Below, one piece after another: positions 18,291 through 30,287 of a DNA stretch of 41,139 bases; positions within the stretch are counted from its first letter, which is position 1, and the number at the start of each line of letters is the position of its first letter. The position numbers and the translations under genes were made by a program. The notes under the pieces were generated by a model. That model saw only the letters and a list, made by a program, of their open reading frames with translations. It was not told the origin of the DNA and did not search any database. Source of the DNA: Chalciporus piperatus. Lineage: Eukaryota > Basidiomycota > Agaricomycetes > Boletales > Boletaceae. The stretch covers positions 1 to 41,139 of the forward strand of contig JBBPTG010000218.1 in NCBI GenBank assembly GCA_038093975.1. The letters are read 5' to 3'.

Positions 18291-19674
18291 ATGGCACAGT
18301 CCGCTCAGTCAGAACATCAACAACGTATGTATATAAATTCTACTCTCTCTCCCACTCTCATCCCTCTCTTTTCAGCCAACATGGCGCAACAAGCCCACAA
18401 CTCTCCCCCTGTTGATCTTCGTCGGATGACCTCCAACTCAACACTCCTCACACCATCTCACAGGGAGAACAGACTCTCTTCACATGCATCACAGCATTTG
18501 CAGACAGGCTCTGCAAAACTCGGTTCCCGCTCTCCGACCTCTATCCCCTCATCGCCAACATCAGCGTAAGTCCGTGCCACCCTATTCGAGACCTGTGGCA
18601 CTCACAAGTGGCATCCCCGTTTCCTTCTACAGTCACTCGTCATCCTCCGCCATATTCGAACGGGACATCGAGCCCATGGGTCCACCATCACCTCCATCTT
18701 CCCACCCACAGAACCCGCACCGCATTCCCCGATCAAAAGCCACCGAACAGCTCGAACAAAGCGTGCCCTCCGTCCTTGACAGCGCAGCGGCCGTCCTCAC
18801 TTCCTCTTTACCAATGGAGGAGGATCACATCGCAGTCGTGACTCCCGCGAGGGACAGAGGTTTCAGAAGTGGTTTCGCTAGCCCGATTGGGAGCCTTAGG
18901 AGTAGGAGTCCAAGCCCAACAGGTGCAAGGTCTCCTGCCAGACATCGTACGAGTTTGTTGTTGAGCGTGCCTGGATCATCACCGCCTTCGGCGCCCGTTG
19001 CTGTCCCGAAAGTCTCCTCAAGTCCTACCAAGGAGCCACACGGTCGTCTGTCAATTCAAACGTTGCCAGCCGTTGGATCTGCACCCGTCGAGACAGCGAC
19101 GATGGTGAAGAAAACGGCTCGGTCAAGTTCTTCGATCAACACCCCCACATCTGCCTATTATTCTACACTTTCTTCCGCCCAGTCCTCACCCACTACTACC
19201 GTCGAACAGCTTCCCCCGACTACCGCATCTCCCCAACCTGTGACTCATATCGTGCCTGCACATCAATTACATTCTCAGCAAGTATCGCAAGCCCCGCTTG
19301 CTATTTCTCCTTCTTCGACGTACACAGGGTCGCCTTACGCCCACCCCCTGAATATTTCCCACCCACCTTCCCCTACGCACGGCGCATCCAAACGACTCTC
19401 GTTCATGTCGTATTCAGATCTACTCGCATCGACCCCCGCTTCGATGGTCCCTCTCTCATCCTTTACAACCTGCGCTTCATCGGAGCCGCCGCCACACATC
19501 CCAGGCGTAACAGGGCTCGGAGGCATTCGCTCCAGTGGTGGATCGATGCATGGAAGGGATAGAGACAGCATTGCATTGTTGGAAGATGCTGGTGGGGAGT
19601 GGGAACGGGAAGGAATGGGAAGGGGGTTGGAAGAGAGGTTGGAAGCGTTGATGATCCTTCCGGGGAGGGCTTGA
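18291..19674 (+). CDS. Ser/Pro-rich disordered protein with conserved basidiomycete motifs (421 aa)
   Basis: Three exons (18291-18324, 18376-18565, 18633-19674) total 1266 nt, a 421-aa protein starting MAQSAQSEHQQ. Most of it is low-complexity Ser, Pro and Thr and predicted disordered, with SPSPTGARSPARHR-like sites suitable for proline-directed kinases. Two ordered-looking motifs stand out: RLSFMSYSDLLASTP (about residue 335) and the C-terminal GGEWEREGMGRGLEERLE. I recall such motifs from uncharacterised proteins conserved in fungi but cannot name a function. The start is supported by a CT-rich upstream tract and by the intron phases. It is the only clearly intact non-transposon gene in the single-copy core. 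Confidence 0.8.
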
Positions 19675-20389
19675 GGAGTCGATCTCGAGGCGCTCGAGAA
19701 CTATCCGACCGCTTTGCGAACGAAGAACATACCAAATCAAGGCGCTCCTGAAAGAGAAGAAGGAACGGAAACTGAAATCGAACGAAACCAAACGTCGAAA
19801 TCGAACCAAGGATTCTCGAATCCAACCAAATCAGATCTCATACTCCACCGTCCAATCGCTATTCTACGCTACTCGCTGTGTATTAATCGCCCTACCTATG
19901 CATCCCCAAACGCCTGGTTTTTTTTATCCTTTTTATTCCTGAACATCGTTTTTTTTTCTTTTTCTTTTTTTTGCTACCCGCAAATCCCCAAACGCAAATA
20001 TTTTTACGACCGTTGAACTCGTCCTCCCTCGAAACGTCCACACCTTGTGACTTGTTCTTCTCAACAAACTCGGACTCGTCGACGGTCGGCTCTTGGGAGC
20101 CGTCGGTTTTGTCTACATGTTTTTTTTTTCTCGTCTTTTCTTGTGCTTCGTGGCGTTTCGACGGCGGTCCCCTCGCGTTCGTGGGGGATACCGTATACGT
20201 CGTTCTACGTTGCGGAAGAACTTGTCTCGAATTTCGTTCTCCATGTGATTATGATATGCTATTTCGTTTTCCCGTACCATGGATGGATCCGTTGCTGAAA
20301 TGAAATAACGTCCTGGAAGCTCTGTGTTGGGTGTGAAGGTGAATCGATCGATGATGCAGTGAACGGTGGATTAGGATTGAAGTATAGCG
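19675..20389. other. No gene seen; 3' flank with T-runs
   Basis: Follows the disordered-protein gene. It has long T-rich runs (19918-19970) and no convincing coding sequence. It probably includes the 3' untranslated region and terminator of the preceding gene. Confidence 0.5.
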
Positions 20390-20467
20390 TATAGTGGTCC
20401 CCGCTGGACAAAATAGAAAGGAGAAAACTATAGTGGTCCCCGCTGGACAAAATAGAAAGGAGAAAAC
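20390..20467. repeat. 39-bp perfect tandem duplication
   Basis: Two head-to-tail copies (20390-20428 and 20429-20467) starting tatagtggtccccgctgga. It lies between the disordered-protein gene and the 3' end of the transposase. It might mark the edge of the mobile element, but no inverted counterpart was found near 27000-27600. Confidence 0.9.
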
Positions 20468-20654
20468 TTCGTGTAAAAGATAATGAGTTTGGACTGCTTG
20501 ATACGGCAATGATTAGCATGACAATATATTTACAAATGGATTTGGGAACAAGATAGAAAATAAAACATTTGGTTTAAAACATAATGATTTTCGATGACTG
20601 AATCCTTCAATCATTGAGAATGATTTCGCAAATGGTTTTCTCTAGCGGTGCTGA

Positions 20655-22486
20655 CTAGTTGTGGGAAAACATTACCGTACACGTCTGCAGTGCTACAATC
20701 CAAACCTCCCGCCTCGCCTCCATTGACCTTGACCTTGCGAAAGGTAAGGAACTGAGTTGATGGTCGAGAAATGCGACCTGTTCCAGTGTAAGGGGGCAAT
20801 CTGCTTCGGGGACATCAACATTTGAGAGGTTGTGGGGTTCATGGAGAACGAATGGATTGTAGCCGGATTGGTCAGCAACATTGTGCCGATTGTGATGTTC
20901 GAGGATGTGCGGGTCGTCGATAGCCTCCCAATCCACACCATACGCTGCCAGATCATCAACCTCCTCCTCAACCTCCTCCGAGTCCGATACGGCTTCAAAT
21001 CCTCGGAATCCATTCTCTAGCATTCCGAAAAAGAACATATCCTTGGGGCTACGCTGGCGCTGATTACGAACTGTCATAACGTGACTATTCCAAGACTCTG
21101 CCCACTCCGAAATGTCAGTGTTGATGGTACCGAGGAATAGGTGATGAAGGAGCCACAAATGGCCCTCGACATCAGGGTTAAGGCCGTCCCGATGTTCAAG
21201 GTCCTGAAAAAACTGTTTCCACTTGTATCCGACGCCGGCAGTAAGGTCTCGCCATAACCGTTCAATACGAACATTGTGTACACTCCTGGACAGATACCCA
21301 TACAGATATAGGTGAGCTTCGGGCTCATAGTAGGCATTTGAATCTGCCTTACCGTCCCCAGATGTAAGAGCCACGCCCCAAACCTCTTGCCTCCTCCATA
21401 CGTGCAGCGACAAGTAAATTTTCAGTCCCGTGATCGCCGCGCACCCTACTAGGTAAACCATGTTCTTCGATAATGTCCAGAAAGAGATTAAGGACTGTTT
21501 CAGCACGGTTGTTATTACTTGCACGGATACCCGTGACAAAGCGAGAGAAGCCGTCGATGAAAGCATGAAACACAATCCGCCACCGTATGAGACCTGGATT
21601 AGTGCGATCAATGTAGTGTCTTCACCTTGAAATCATGATGTGCCTTACCATGTTGTCCGTCATGATGCCATAATGAATTGGGGCCTGGGACATTATAAAC
21701 TCGCCGGTGAATGCGTCGTGGCCCAAAAGCACCAGTAGGTGGTCCGTGAACACGAAGATAAGATCCCTCCAGCCTCCGCCGAGGCACTCGATGACCGAGA
21801 AACTTTAAATGTCCATCAATCATCCGCCGTCCAAAAACAGGAAATACTTCAAGGATTTGCCGTGTTATCACATCAAGTTGTTCGTCAGTAAGTCCCGATT
21901 GATCTCGTGAAGCTGTGGTGTAGAGCCGTACTGCGTTTCCATCCTCATCTGTGTAGTCCACATAAACAGGCTCTCCAGGCTCTACGAAATGGTGCTCGAG
22001 TGCGCGACGACGGACAGTACGTGGTGCACAGCCAAATAACCTTGCGAGCTCGGATGGCCCTCGCAGACTTATTGCGGCCTCCAGTAGATTGGGATCAATA
22101 TGAACCCGAGGACGTCCACGTTGCCCTGTGTGGATGATCTCCGTGAGGGTTGGTGGGGGTATATCGGGAGGATCAGCGGACGCTACGGCAGCCTCGTCAA
22201 GACAACGAAGCATCTCTGCAATGCTGTTCTGAATGACAGAGAGCTCGCCGGGGGGGATAACCAGGGTGTGCTGCAAAGGATAATTTAGTATGCTAGGTGT
22301 GTGTCAGCTGGCAACGGGACGGACTTGATTAACAACTCCAAGGAACCGTTGACATTCAAGCCGCACATGTTGAAGCCTGGCGTGGTCACCTAGCTGAGTG
22401 CGCAGTGATACAGTCACATGTCGTCCGAGCTCAATGAATGCCTGTCGGATGGTATCAAGGGGTAGCGGGACGAGCGATGAACTCAT
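20655..22486 (-). CDS. DDE integrase-core transposase (IS3EU-like), intact, 551 aa
   Basis: Four exons on the minus strand (22486-22325, 22270-21649, 21593-21353, 21285-20655) join in phase to 551 codons starting MSSSLVPLPLDT. The N-terminal half carries a helix-turn-helix-like segment (GPSELARLFGCAPRTVRRRA). The catalytic core reads LWHHDGQHG, FHAFIDGFSRFVTGIRAS, RVRGDHGTENL and SVHNVRIERLWRDL, which supplies D, D and E. This integrase-core type is known from fungal proteins and from eukaryotic IS3EU DNA transposons (assignment from memory). The C-terminal 150 residues are acidic then polar. All splice sites are GT..AG and no stop interrupts it, so it may be active. Confidence 0.85.
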
Positions 22487-23351
22487 GTCTGGTGGACTCA
22501 GGGCACTGCTGCTCCTCACTGATTTATATTGTAGGTGAAGTTCAGCCTCACATCCACTATTAGCCAGAAAAAATATTCCGCCCAGGTAACTCCGAGTCGG
22601 CCTGAGGAGTTCCGAGGAGATCTACTCAAGATTATCATGTAAAGTAACTGTATCTCTTGTATCAGCACATATGTCAGAGAAGTTCCTGTTCTGAAGTGCC
22701 GCACACAGCTGCCAACCTTGGTGGATCCTTCTCGGCGGATGCTAGAATTACTCCAAGCACCTGGGACAGTGAGTCTGTTTCTATTGTTTCTCATAGGAAT
22801 GGAAAAAATTAAGACGGCAATGTGTGACCTGCATCCTCTTTCTTTCCCTTCGTACAACAAATCACCCTGTTAGTATCACACGTGCTATGCTGTGACTGAC
22901 GTTCTCGAGATTCTTAGCAATGCATATCACGTCCAGAATCTCTGTCACCAAGCGGCTGTCTGACTGGCAGCCAATCTTTCTCCCCATCCTCCACCCACTA
23001 CCAACGACCTTCGGCAACATCACTCATTCTCATCCATTAATCCCAAGTCCAACAAGGCCGTCCCTCACATCCCATGATATCTCACCAACGTTGTGCATGA
23101 TCGCGAGACGGCAATGTCATTGACTAAAATTACTGCAACATACTATTGAACGAGTGCGACATATGCCGTAGTTAGTAAAGCGGCTGCAATAGGATCAACA
23201 TAAGAATAGCTTGAAAATTGGATACATCAGGATTGCGCGCTAAGCTGCTTCGTAACAGTGCATTGAGATGGGAGAGAATGACTCGGAGTGGGGAATTAAA
23301 GGAAAACATATCAGAACTTGAAGTCGTCGAAGCATCAAGAAACAAATGAAC
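22487..23351. other. Spacer between transposase and HECT-like gene
   Basis: A minus-strand frame of 114 codons lies at 22860-22516, but it lacks a recognisable motif and I do not call it. No other gene is seen. The region should hold the transposase promoter. Confidence 0.4.
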
Positions 23352-26300
23352 TCATGCTGTATTGAAGTCGTCCGCTCCCCCAGAACGCATGAGTGATGTA
23401 TGAATCCATACATCAAACATAGTTATGGCCGTTCCGTCATCGTCAGGTGAAAGTGGCTCAGTAACATATGCGAGAGAAGTTTTATTCAGGGCCACCTTCA
23501 CCTGACGAATGCATGTCTGAGCATAGAGGGGAATTGGTAGCGGCTAAGCAAGAGAGAAGAATAGTTATATGCAACATGTTCTGTAGCTCAGACAGTTATC
23601 ACGCTCACCTCCCAATCTGCGCTGGCACTTTCAGGGATACGGTGTAGATGGTCAGGAGGAAGGTCATTGAGGAACGCGACCTATCATTATATGTAAAGTT
23701 GTGATCAAGTCCACATATGGAGACGACATGCTTACCTTGACATTCCAAACACCTGCTGGCATAAGCTCAGAACCTGTGGCAAAGCGTAAGAATAGGCGTG
23801 ATCGCAATACCCTGTTGCCATGGAAATGATGTTCCTCCTCAAACCGAACATGTGCAGCAACAGCCGGGTGGTGGGGGTGTCCCTGCCCTTGCAAGTAGCG
23901 ATGGAGCTTGAGTGTGAACAGTGTTTCAATCTCGTCAGTGATCGGACAAGCCTGGGAACCATGGTCTGGAGGATACATGATATCCTGGTCTTCGGCGCTG
24001 ATAAACTTTAAGTTCGATATGAGGTCGTTCGGCTCTCGAATAGAGCGGTTGTATATAGCAGGAATGATCGTCTTGTAACGATCATCTGTCAGGAGTGTCT
24101 GACATGTGTGTTCGTAAGTACGGAGTCATCCTTGCATACTAGTATGGCAGTAGAACGTACATCAACTAGGTTGAGAGTATTGGACACCCTGATTTTAAAA
24201 CCTTGGACATAGCTTGCGAGGGCGAGAGATTCAGAGATGTTTGGGTCTGCGCTACCAAACAGCACGGCAGAGTAAAAAGCCTTCGTCACAAGGTTCCATG
24301 TCGCTTGATCGACACCTGCCAACTCAGCCGGCTATTATACATAGTGTCGTGAGAATGAATCCTCTCCAAAGTGGAAGAGACTTACGCTTGTGTCAAGGTA
24401 CTCGATGATGAGCGATGCTAAGGCTGAACCAGGTCTAAGGTTAATGGTGGAACTGTCATAGTGAACTGGCCATTGTCGTAGGATAGAGGCGCAGTCGGGC
24501 AACACTTGGTCAATCAACCACAGGTCTGTTAATGCCGCCCATCCCCCGATGGCGAACAAGGGTAGAACAGGCGAGAATGGCTCCGGACCCTGGCCAGTGA
24601 TGAAGGTATATGCAGCGGAAATCCAGCCAAGGGCTCGGAAGTCATTTCCGCGCTGAGGACTGTTGGTGATGGAAGAGAGATTGAGATGTTTAAACCCTGT
24701 CTTCATGTCGCAGTCTCCACGACACAATTTGAGATCGTTGGCGGAGCGCTCGATGACTCTATCGAGTATAGCACGCTCGACACCTACTCCAATACCATTG
24801 CCACTGACATAAAGAAACATGATTAGTTGTTCGTGGTGTGACCCGGCGCCCAAAGCTGTGACGTACATGTTCCAAACACGGCGTGAATGAAATATGTTGT
24901 TCAAATCAAAGGCAAGGTCAATATCGGCCATTGGAGGTAGAGCAACCAGTTGGTCATTGAGTTTTCCGCGAACCAATTTGATGAAGGCTTCAGCAGCGAC
25001 ATCGACATTGGGGGCTGTGACATAGAGTCGTGTGACGAGATTGCCTACGACCCTACGCCCAAGTGGAGGAAGAACCTCCCCAGAGGAAGTGATTGGTTCC
25101 CATAATTGTGTACCGACTTCATTTTTCCAGGTCGCGAGAAGAGCTGCTCCGTTCGTTGGGGTCACGTCAGGCGGCGGATGAGAATGAACAAGTTGATCAA
25201 ATCGAGGAACTGGGTGTAAATAGGCGGGAGATACTGGGACACTAATGGGTGGTCCGGCCGACAGTGCAAGTGAAATGTTGGGAATTTGTGCAGGGCCGTC
25301 AACGAAGCCTGAGGCTTGAAAAGGAAGAGGTATATCTGGGAGGACTGGCGAGAGGGGATTGGTATCCGATTGATGAGTCATTTCATCGTTGACAGCGTGA
25401 GAGGCATGTGATTGCAACTAGAAGGGCGAGGTTAGTAAGCGTTTAGCAAATGTGTATTACAACTTGAAGAGGGTCGGACATACCGTTGGACACTGCAAGG
25501 CACATAGGTGACTCCGCAGATTCAAGACGATCTTCAGATGTGAAACCATCCATGGCACGTTGGGCAAGACAAAAGTGCTGATCGGGAAAGGCCGACAAAT
25601 TGGCAGGAAGTGGTCCCGTGATGTTAGCAAGAGTGGGACCTAGATGTAACAGACACGAGTTAAGCTGTAATACAGAAAAGGATCGGGTGAGATGACTCAC
25701 AGAGCCATAACAGTGGATTTTGACCACGTGGGTTCTGGACTTTGGACGCAATGTCCCTGAGGAACTTGATGGTAATGAGACGACCGGGTTGTTCAACTGG
25801 CTTTAACTTTCGGGCGCCATTTCGACTGTTGCCAGGAATGGTAAACTGATAACCTTCTTCAGTGTATTCACGGTCACCGGGGGTAACGAAAAGAGTGGGA
25901 TATCGTTGAAGATAGAACCCGTGTTGCTCGAGATGGGCAAAGAGTTGGTCGCCAACCTGTGTCCAGACTGCCTGTGTCTCGTTGGTTGCAGTCACTGTCA
26001 CGGAGAGAGAAAGATGGTGGTCGGTTAGTTGACGCTGAAGGCGGAAGACCTTCGCAGAGTGTAGGTGAAAGCTGCCATGGAATGGATCGTAGGTTTCGCT
26101 TGAAGTGCCAAACAACTAAAACACATGCCGGTCAATAACAACGAGCAAGATAAGCCATGGAGTAATCACACTTACACTATAGGGAATGACGAGCACGTCA
26201 AAAGCCTGAACAAGTGGGCCGGTGCTTGCAGAGGCAGCCTGGCTACCAGACATAGCCCTCAGGCTCAAGCGAGGTGTCCTACCAGTCCCGGCGGATACAC

Positions 26301-27025
26301 GCCGACCTGGAGCAGACACGCCAAAGGGCCCGGACGTGACCCCTGGGCCCCGCTGACCAGAGTAGTGGGCAACACGCCGATCGTTTGTGGACACCGTTGA
26401 AGTGGCATCCACTGCATGTCCACGTTGAAGTGGCATCCACTGCATGTCCACGTTGAGTAGGACCCTGCCACGGAGTTGCAGCTGGCATGGATGGGCTAAC
26501 CATCATCTGCGTTTGGCTGGAAGGGCCTGCACCGGTGGGAAAACCTGGAGACTGGAAAGTAGGAGAAGAGATGAATGGCGTAGTAGGTGATGCTGGCGCG
26601 GGGAGCGCGTGTGCCAGCCACGATCGGCCACAGATTCCAGCAGGCGTTTGAGCAGAGCACAAGCTCTGGGGATTAAGCGGAATACTTGATGTCTATAATA
26701 AAGTGATGGAGTCGATGAGTTTGACGTGCGAGCAGCTGTAACTTGAACAAAGTGCTTACATAGGCAAATAGGGGGCAGCCAGTTTCGTTGCAGCCGGCCT
26801 TGGGAGGCAGAACTATGGCAGGCTGTGGAGTGGTGGACTCGTGTTGATCGTATGGATGTGAACAAAGACAAACGAGAGAGTCGAGAGGTGTCTGAAAAGA
26901 GTATTGTTGTCGAGCGTCAACAGTGTACCAGAAAAGCCACTCACGTTTGGCGGACATGCACTGATAAATACGGCACAATTATGTATACACAGAGCCGTGC
27001 AATGGAGGCGAGGTGTTACAGACAT
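23352..27025 (-). pseudogene. Multi-exon gene with Cys-rich N-terminus and HECT-like C-terminus, broken by a tandem duplication
   Basis: Minus-strand exons include 27025-26945, 26891-26760, 26665-26176, 26115-25701, one from about 25630, a long one ending near 24387, and several to the TGA at 23352-23354. The N-terminus is cysteine-rich (CTALCIHNC, CLCSHPYDQH, GCNETGCPLF), then Ser/Pro-rich. The C-terminal third resembles the HECT ubiquitin-ligase fold: GNGIGVGVERAIL, FRALGWISAAYTF, RLFLRFATGSELMP and, near the end, LYAQTCIRQ, placed as the HECT catalytic cysteine (A-x-TC). Its neighbour is the DDE transposase in the same orientation, so it may be an accessory gene of the same element. A 28-bp tandem repeat at 26396-26451 shifts the frame. 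One junction (about 25420-25500) is unresolved. Confidence 0.55.
26396..26451. repeat. 28-bp tandem duplication inside the HECT-like gene
   Basis: Two perfect copies (26396-26423, 26424-26451) starting gttgaagtggcatccactg. On the minus strand the frame upstream (..ATPWQGPTQRGHAVDATST) joins the frame downstream (VSTNDRRVAHYSG) only across a single copy; 28 is not a multiple of three. Confidence 0.92.
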
Positions 27026-27954
27026 TTTTGAGGACTCGAAAAATCGACAACGAAGGTGAAAATCTACGACACAAAGAAAGACGAGAGTGAGAGTGAGAGA
27101 GGGACGAGAGAGAGGGACGAAAGGGACCTCGGACCCCTCTGCCTACCACCTTAAGTTGGCTCGAAGCGGGCCTGGGGTTCTGTGAAATGTGGAAGGGTGA
27201 ACAGTAAACTCATCAACTGCCAACGATTTGATGCACAAAGAGCTCGGTACCTGATGCCAAGTGGAATACATGCAGACGAATATTGGCCTTGCATCCAAGC
27301 TCATGATGGACAAGAATTGAGTGCCTAGAGTAGGGCAATGTCGAATGTTCACAACATTGATATTGAGGGTGCAACTACTCCTACACGCACGCTAACACAA
27401 CCGCAACAAGCGCTGGGTTCTTATCTTATCGATCATCAGAGGCTTCCACGAAGCTCCAGAATTCCGATCCGGGCGTAGACAATCAATCACTGCCATGTGA
27501 CCACCAACCCAATCCGACTTCCAAAGTTTCACAAGGATAGGGACTGGACATCACTACTTAAGATATTATAATATTACAAGTGTACTCGGGGCTTCAAGGA
27601 CTCAGGCCGCCTCAGGTAGTAGTAACGACGATGTGTGTCACAATGTGACACCTGTCACTGCTAAAATTCTTGAGCACAATGACATCATGCTCAAAAGAAA
27701 AAGCATTCGGGATTCGGAATCAGATTAATCATCAATCACGTGACCACCGATCCGATCCGATTTCCAAAGTTCCAACACTTCATTTCATTATTCTTTTTAG
27801 ACACAGCTTTTCTGATTTCTTTTGGCACAGTGCAGAAACAAATCAACAAAAATCTTTATTTTTATTATTGTCCAGTCCGGCCCCTCATAATAGCGACCCT
27901 GATTGGCTGTCCAAGTCCTCAGATCATTTCCACAACACGATGGCGATAGCTCAT
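27026..27954. other. No gene seen; short direct repeat
   Basis: Purine-rich tract with GAGAGAGGGACG units at 27075-27120 and a direct imperfect repeat, caatcactgccatgtgacc.. at 27481-27525 and caatcacgtgaccaccgat.. at 27733-27775. No coding sequence is convincing. The right end (27955) is where matching to the left arm begins. Confidence 0.5.
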
Positions 27955-28298
27955 AGATTTCATTCTGTCTATGCCCCCTCAAACACTCCATCGCAATATC
28001 AGAACCTGATTTGATGACATCACTCGAGTCGGAAGTGAAATGATACTTGCATCATCCCGAAAACCTTCCATGTACTTTGATTAGTCCTGGAAACTTCCGC
28101 TGCAAGATCATTTCTGTAGCGATGCTGAGTTCGCTGACCGCCCCAGGTACCCCTCTCCTTCACGGGCTCCCACTTTCTAGCTCTTCAATACACGTCTAAA
28201 CCTTCTCCGTTATGCTGTTGCACAGCTCTACCATCGAGGGTGATACAAATTTGTATATTACTAGGCAATCCAGACGTAGGAACCTCGACCGAGTAGTT

Positions 28299-29618
28299 CT
28301 ATAGGCGAGTTCCTCGTCTATACCAAGACACGTAGCGTTCATGCGCTGTCTTCCGCCACGACGCTAGTGCCAAATCCCGTGTCTCCTCCCAACTATATTC
28401 GAATCGGCTCGAATGGCGACGCATAGACTCGATGATGGATGCGTTCACGACCTTCTGGGACTGCAAATGGTCGGCAACGGTGTCATTGAGTTGGACCCGA
28501 GCAACCTCGAGCAACTGATCGACTTTTGACATGTCGATCAAAGGGAAGAGCGTCTGCGATAACCGTTGAGCGACAGCGACGGGGCGAGGCGAGGCGAGGC
28601 GAAGAAGCAAGGCGGACAACTCACGCCGTGGGCGGTGTAATCAGAATCTGGACCGTCGAAGTCGAACACACCAGACGGTGAGCGCAAACAGAGCGTGTAC
28701 CTGATTTCCTTCAATTCAGCCCACGTCCAGCCATGAGCTACGATCGATTGGGAGTCTGACTCGGGAAGGAATTCCTCTATCTCGAACATCGGCTGAGCTC
28801 GGAGATGCTTTGCGACCATACCATTCTCCGGCGGTGGACGATACGCCACTTGGTCGATATCGATTATGAACGCGAACTGCACGCTCGGTGTCGCCTGCGC
28901 GAGTGCCACGAGTTTCTTTTTCATCCACGCCCGATGTAACCTATACCCGCATTCGCCCATCCACAGCTCCATCCTCGTCAGCCGTCTAAGATTTGACAAA
29001 CGGAGCTGAAAATCGAGGATCTGTGGGGCATCGTGGAGACTCGTGTGTCGTATGCCTCTGAGAAGGAGTCTCCTTCGAGGGATAGGGAGGCCAGCGATGT
29101 AGAGCCGCATCATGGTGATGAGGTCTCCCACCAGGGCTTCGTGGATGGACCGAGTTGGGCTAGTAATGATTATTCGTGCTGCTCGTTCGTCGAACCAGAA
29201 TCTGGGGAAAGTGAGGGTCGAGGAAGAGTATATACACAGCTCCTACTGACTTTGCTCGGATATCTAATAATCTGGTCTGTTCCGCAACGTTGAGAATGAG
29301 CCATAGTTGATCGGACGTGAGGGGATAAGTGGTTGTCTGCAAGGCCGATGATGGAGTCATGACAATGTGCGGTCGTCACCCTCTGGCCTACAACCTGGAC
29401 CATAGACTCACCTGGTATTCTTCGGATGGTGCTTGCAAAGCTTGGATGACCGAAAGACATTCCACTAGTGAGGCATCATGAATCATGACGTCGTTTTCGT
29501 GAGCAAAAGGTGGTACATATGTCAGTCATTCTCCTGGTGGAAAAAACAGAATGGAGTGGTAAATCGAACCTAGTTGGCGGTCATGAATGACAGGGTAGTC
29601 TAGAGCTTCCATTCTGAA
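28299..29618 (-). CDS. Unrecognised gene X, right copy
   Basis: Inverted copy of left gene X with the same exon pattern: last exon ending RYVSWYRRGTRL at 28299, the long exon ending at the gtgagt donor after TAHG, and TTTYPLTSDQLWLILNVAEQ. Only a handful of residue changes were read in the long exon (for example DEVAY to DQVAY, PTLEIEEF to PMFEIEEF, WAALKE to WAELKE). Near 29520 an AG dinucleotide that could be a splice acceptor in the left copy reads TG here, so first-exon splicing may differ. Function unknown. Confidence 0.5.
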
Positions 29619-29664
29619 TCCCTCAACGCTAAGGGGGGGCATGGTCAGATGAGCTTGTTAGTGC

Positions 29665-29999
29665 TCACTGCTGGAAGACCGTACTACTCTTGCTCGGCGG
29701 GTGTTGGAGCGAGACTCTGTCACTGTGCTTCAAGTTTGTCCCATTATCGTTGGATGCAAGCGGCAACGTGGGGTCAGTGACATACACACCGTTGACGTAC
29801 TGCTTACGGCTTACAACTGGTGCTCGGGCTGCAGTCTGAGGAAGGAAAAATTGAGACCTCCTCACCGTTTGAAGGAGACAGTAAACGACCAGGAAGAGAT
29901 TCTCTGCATAGTATATTGAGGGCATGACCTTGTGCACTGCGGATTGACCAGAGCGTTGAGATTCTAAGAATACTGGCTGGCAAGTCACTGAGGGAGCGC
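29665..29999 (-). pseudogene. Gene Y fragment, right copy
   Basis: Minus-strand frame reading MPSIYYAENLFLVVYCL, SRKQYVNGVYVTDPTLP and ending STVFQQ at 29665. It matches the 3' half of left gene Y in one frame. The 5' half is missing, and immediately upstream (30000 onward) the sequence is RPP1. Confidence 0.55.
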
Positions 30000-30285
30000 C
30001 AGCATAGTTCATCTCAAAAACGGCTCCATTTCTGATCGCCGTTCGGACGAGCGTATGTTGGAGATGGAAAAGCAGTCGAGGGTGGGTGAGCGGTAAGTAG
30101 CGAGATGATTCGAGCAGTCAGTGGTCACGAGGATGATCCTGTGGGTTAAAACTTAAGACACGCTGAAGAGAATGCAGTTGCAGTCGTAGTTAGTCTCCCG
30201 TAGGCAGCCTCTTAGTACGTAGGAAGACAGTCGTTCCTGTAGGCGCTGGCGCGATGAAATTCAACTAGCGGTGCATTTGCCAATT
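30000..30285 (-). pseudogene. RPP1 exon-3 fragment inserted in the right arm
   Basis: On the minus strand this matches RPP1 exon 3 around the segment AACL, SPLTA, ISL, YARPNG (left 9020-9180). The order is cgctagttgaatttcatcg at 30272-30254, then ctctgcagc-like, then the flank that in intact RPP1 encodes HTLVRTAI and FEINYA. It has small insertions and stops. It lies between the APH 3' end and the Y fragment, where the left arm has a different sequence. Confidence 0.65.
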
Positions 30286-30287
30286 GG

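Noticed and set aside
22516..22860. 114-codon minus-strand frame between transposase and HECT-like gene
   Set aside because: No ATG-backed start with family motifs and no second copy to test conservation.
20390..27600. Terminal inverted repeats of the DNA transposon
   Set aside because: I looked for the reverse complement of the 39-bp repeat and of other sequence near 20300-20650 in 27000-27650 and found none by eye.
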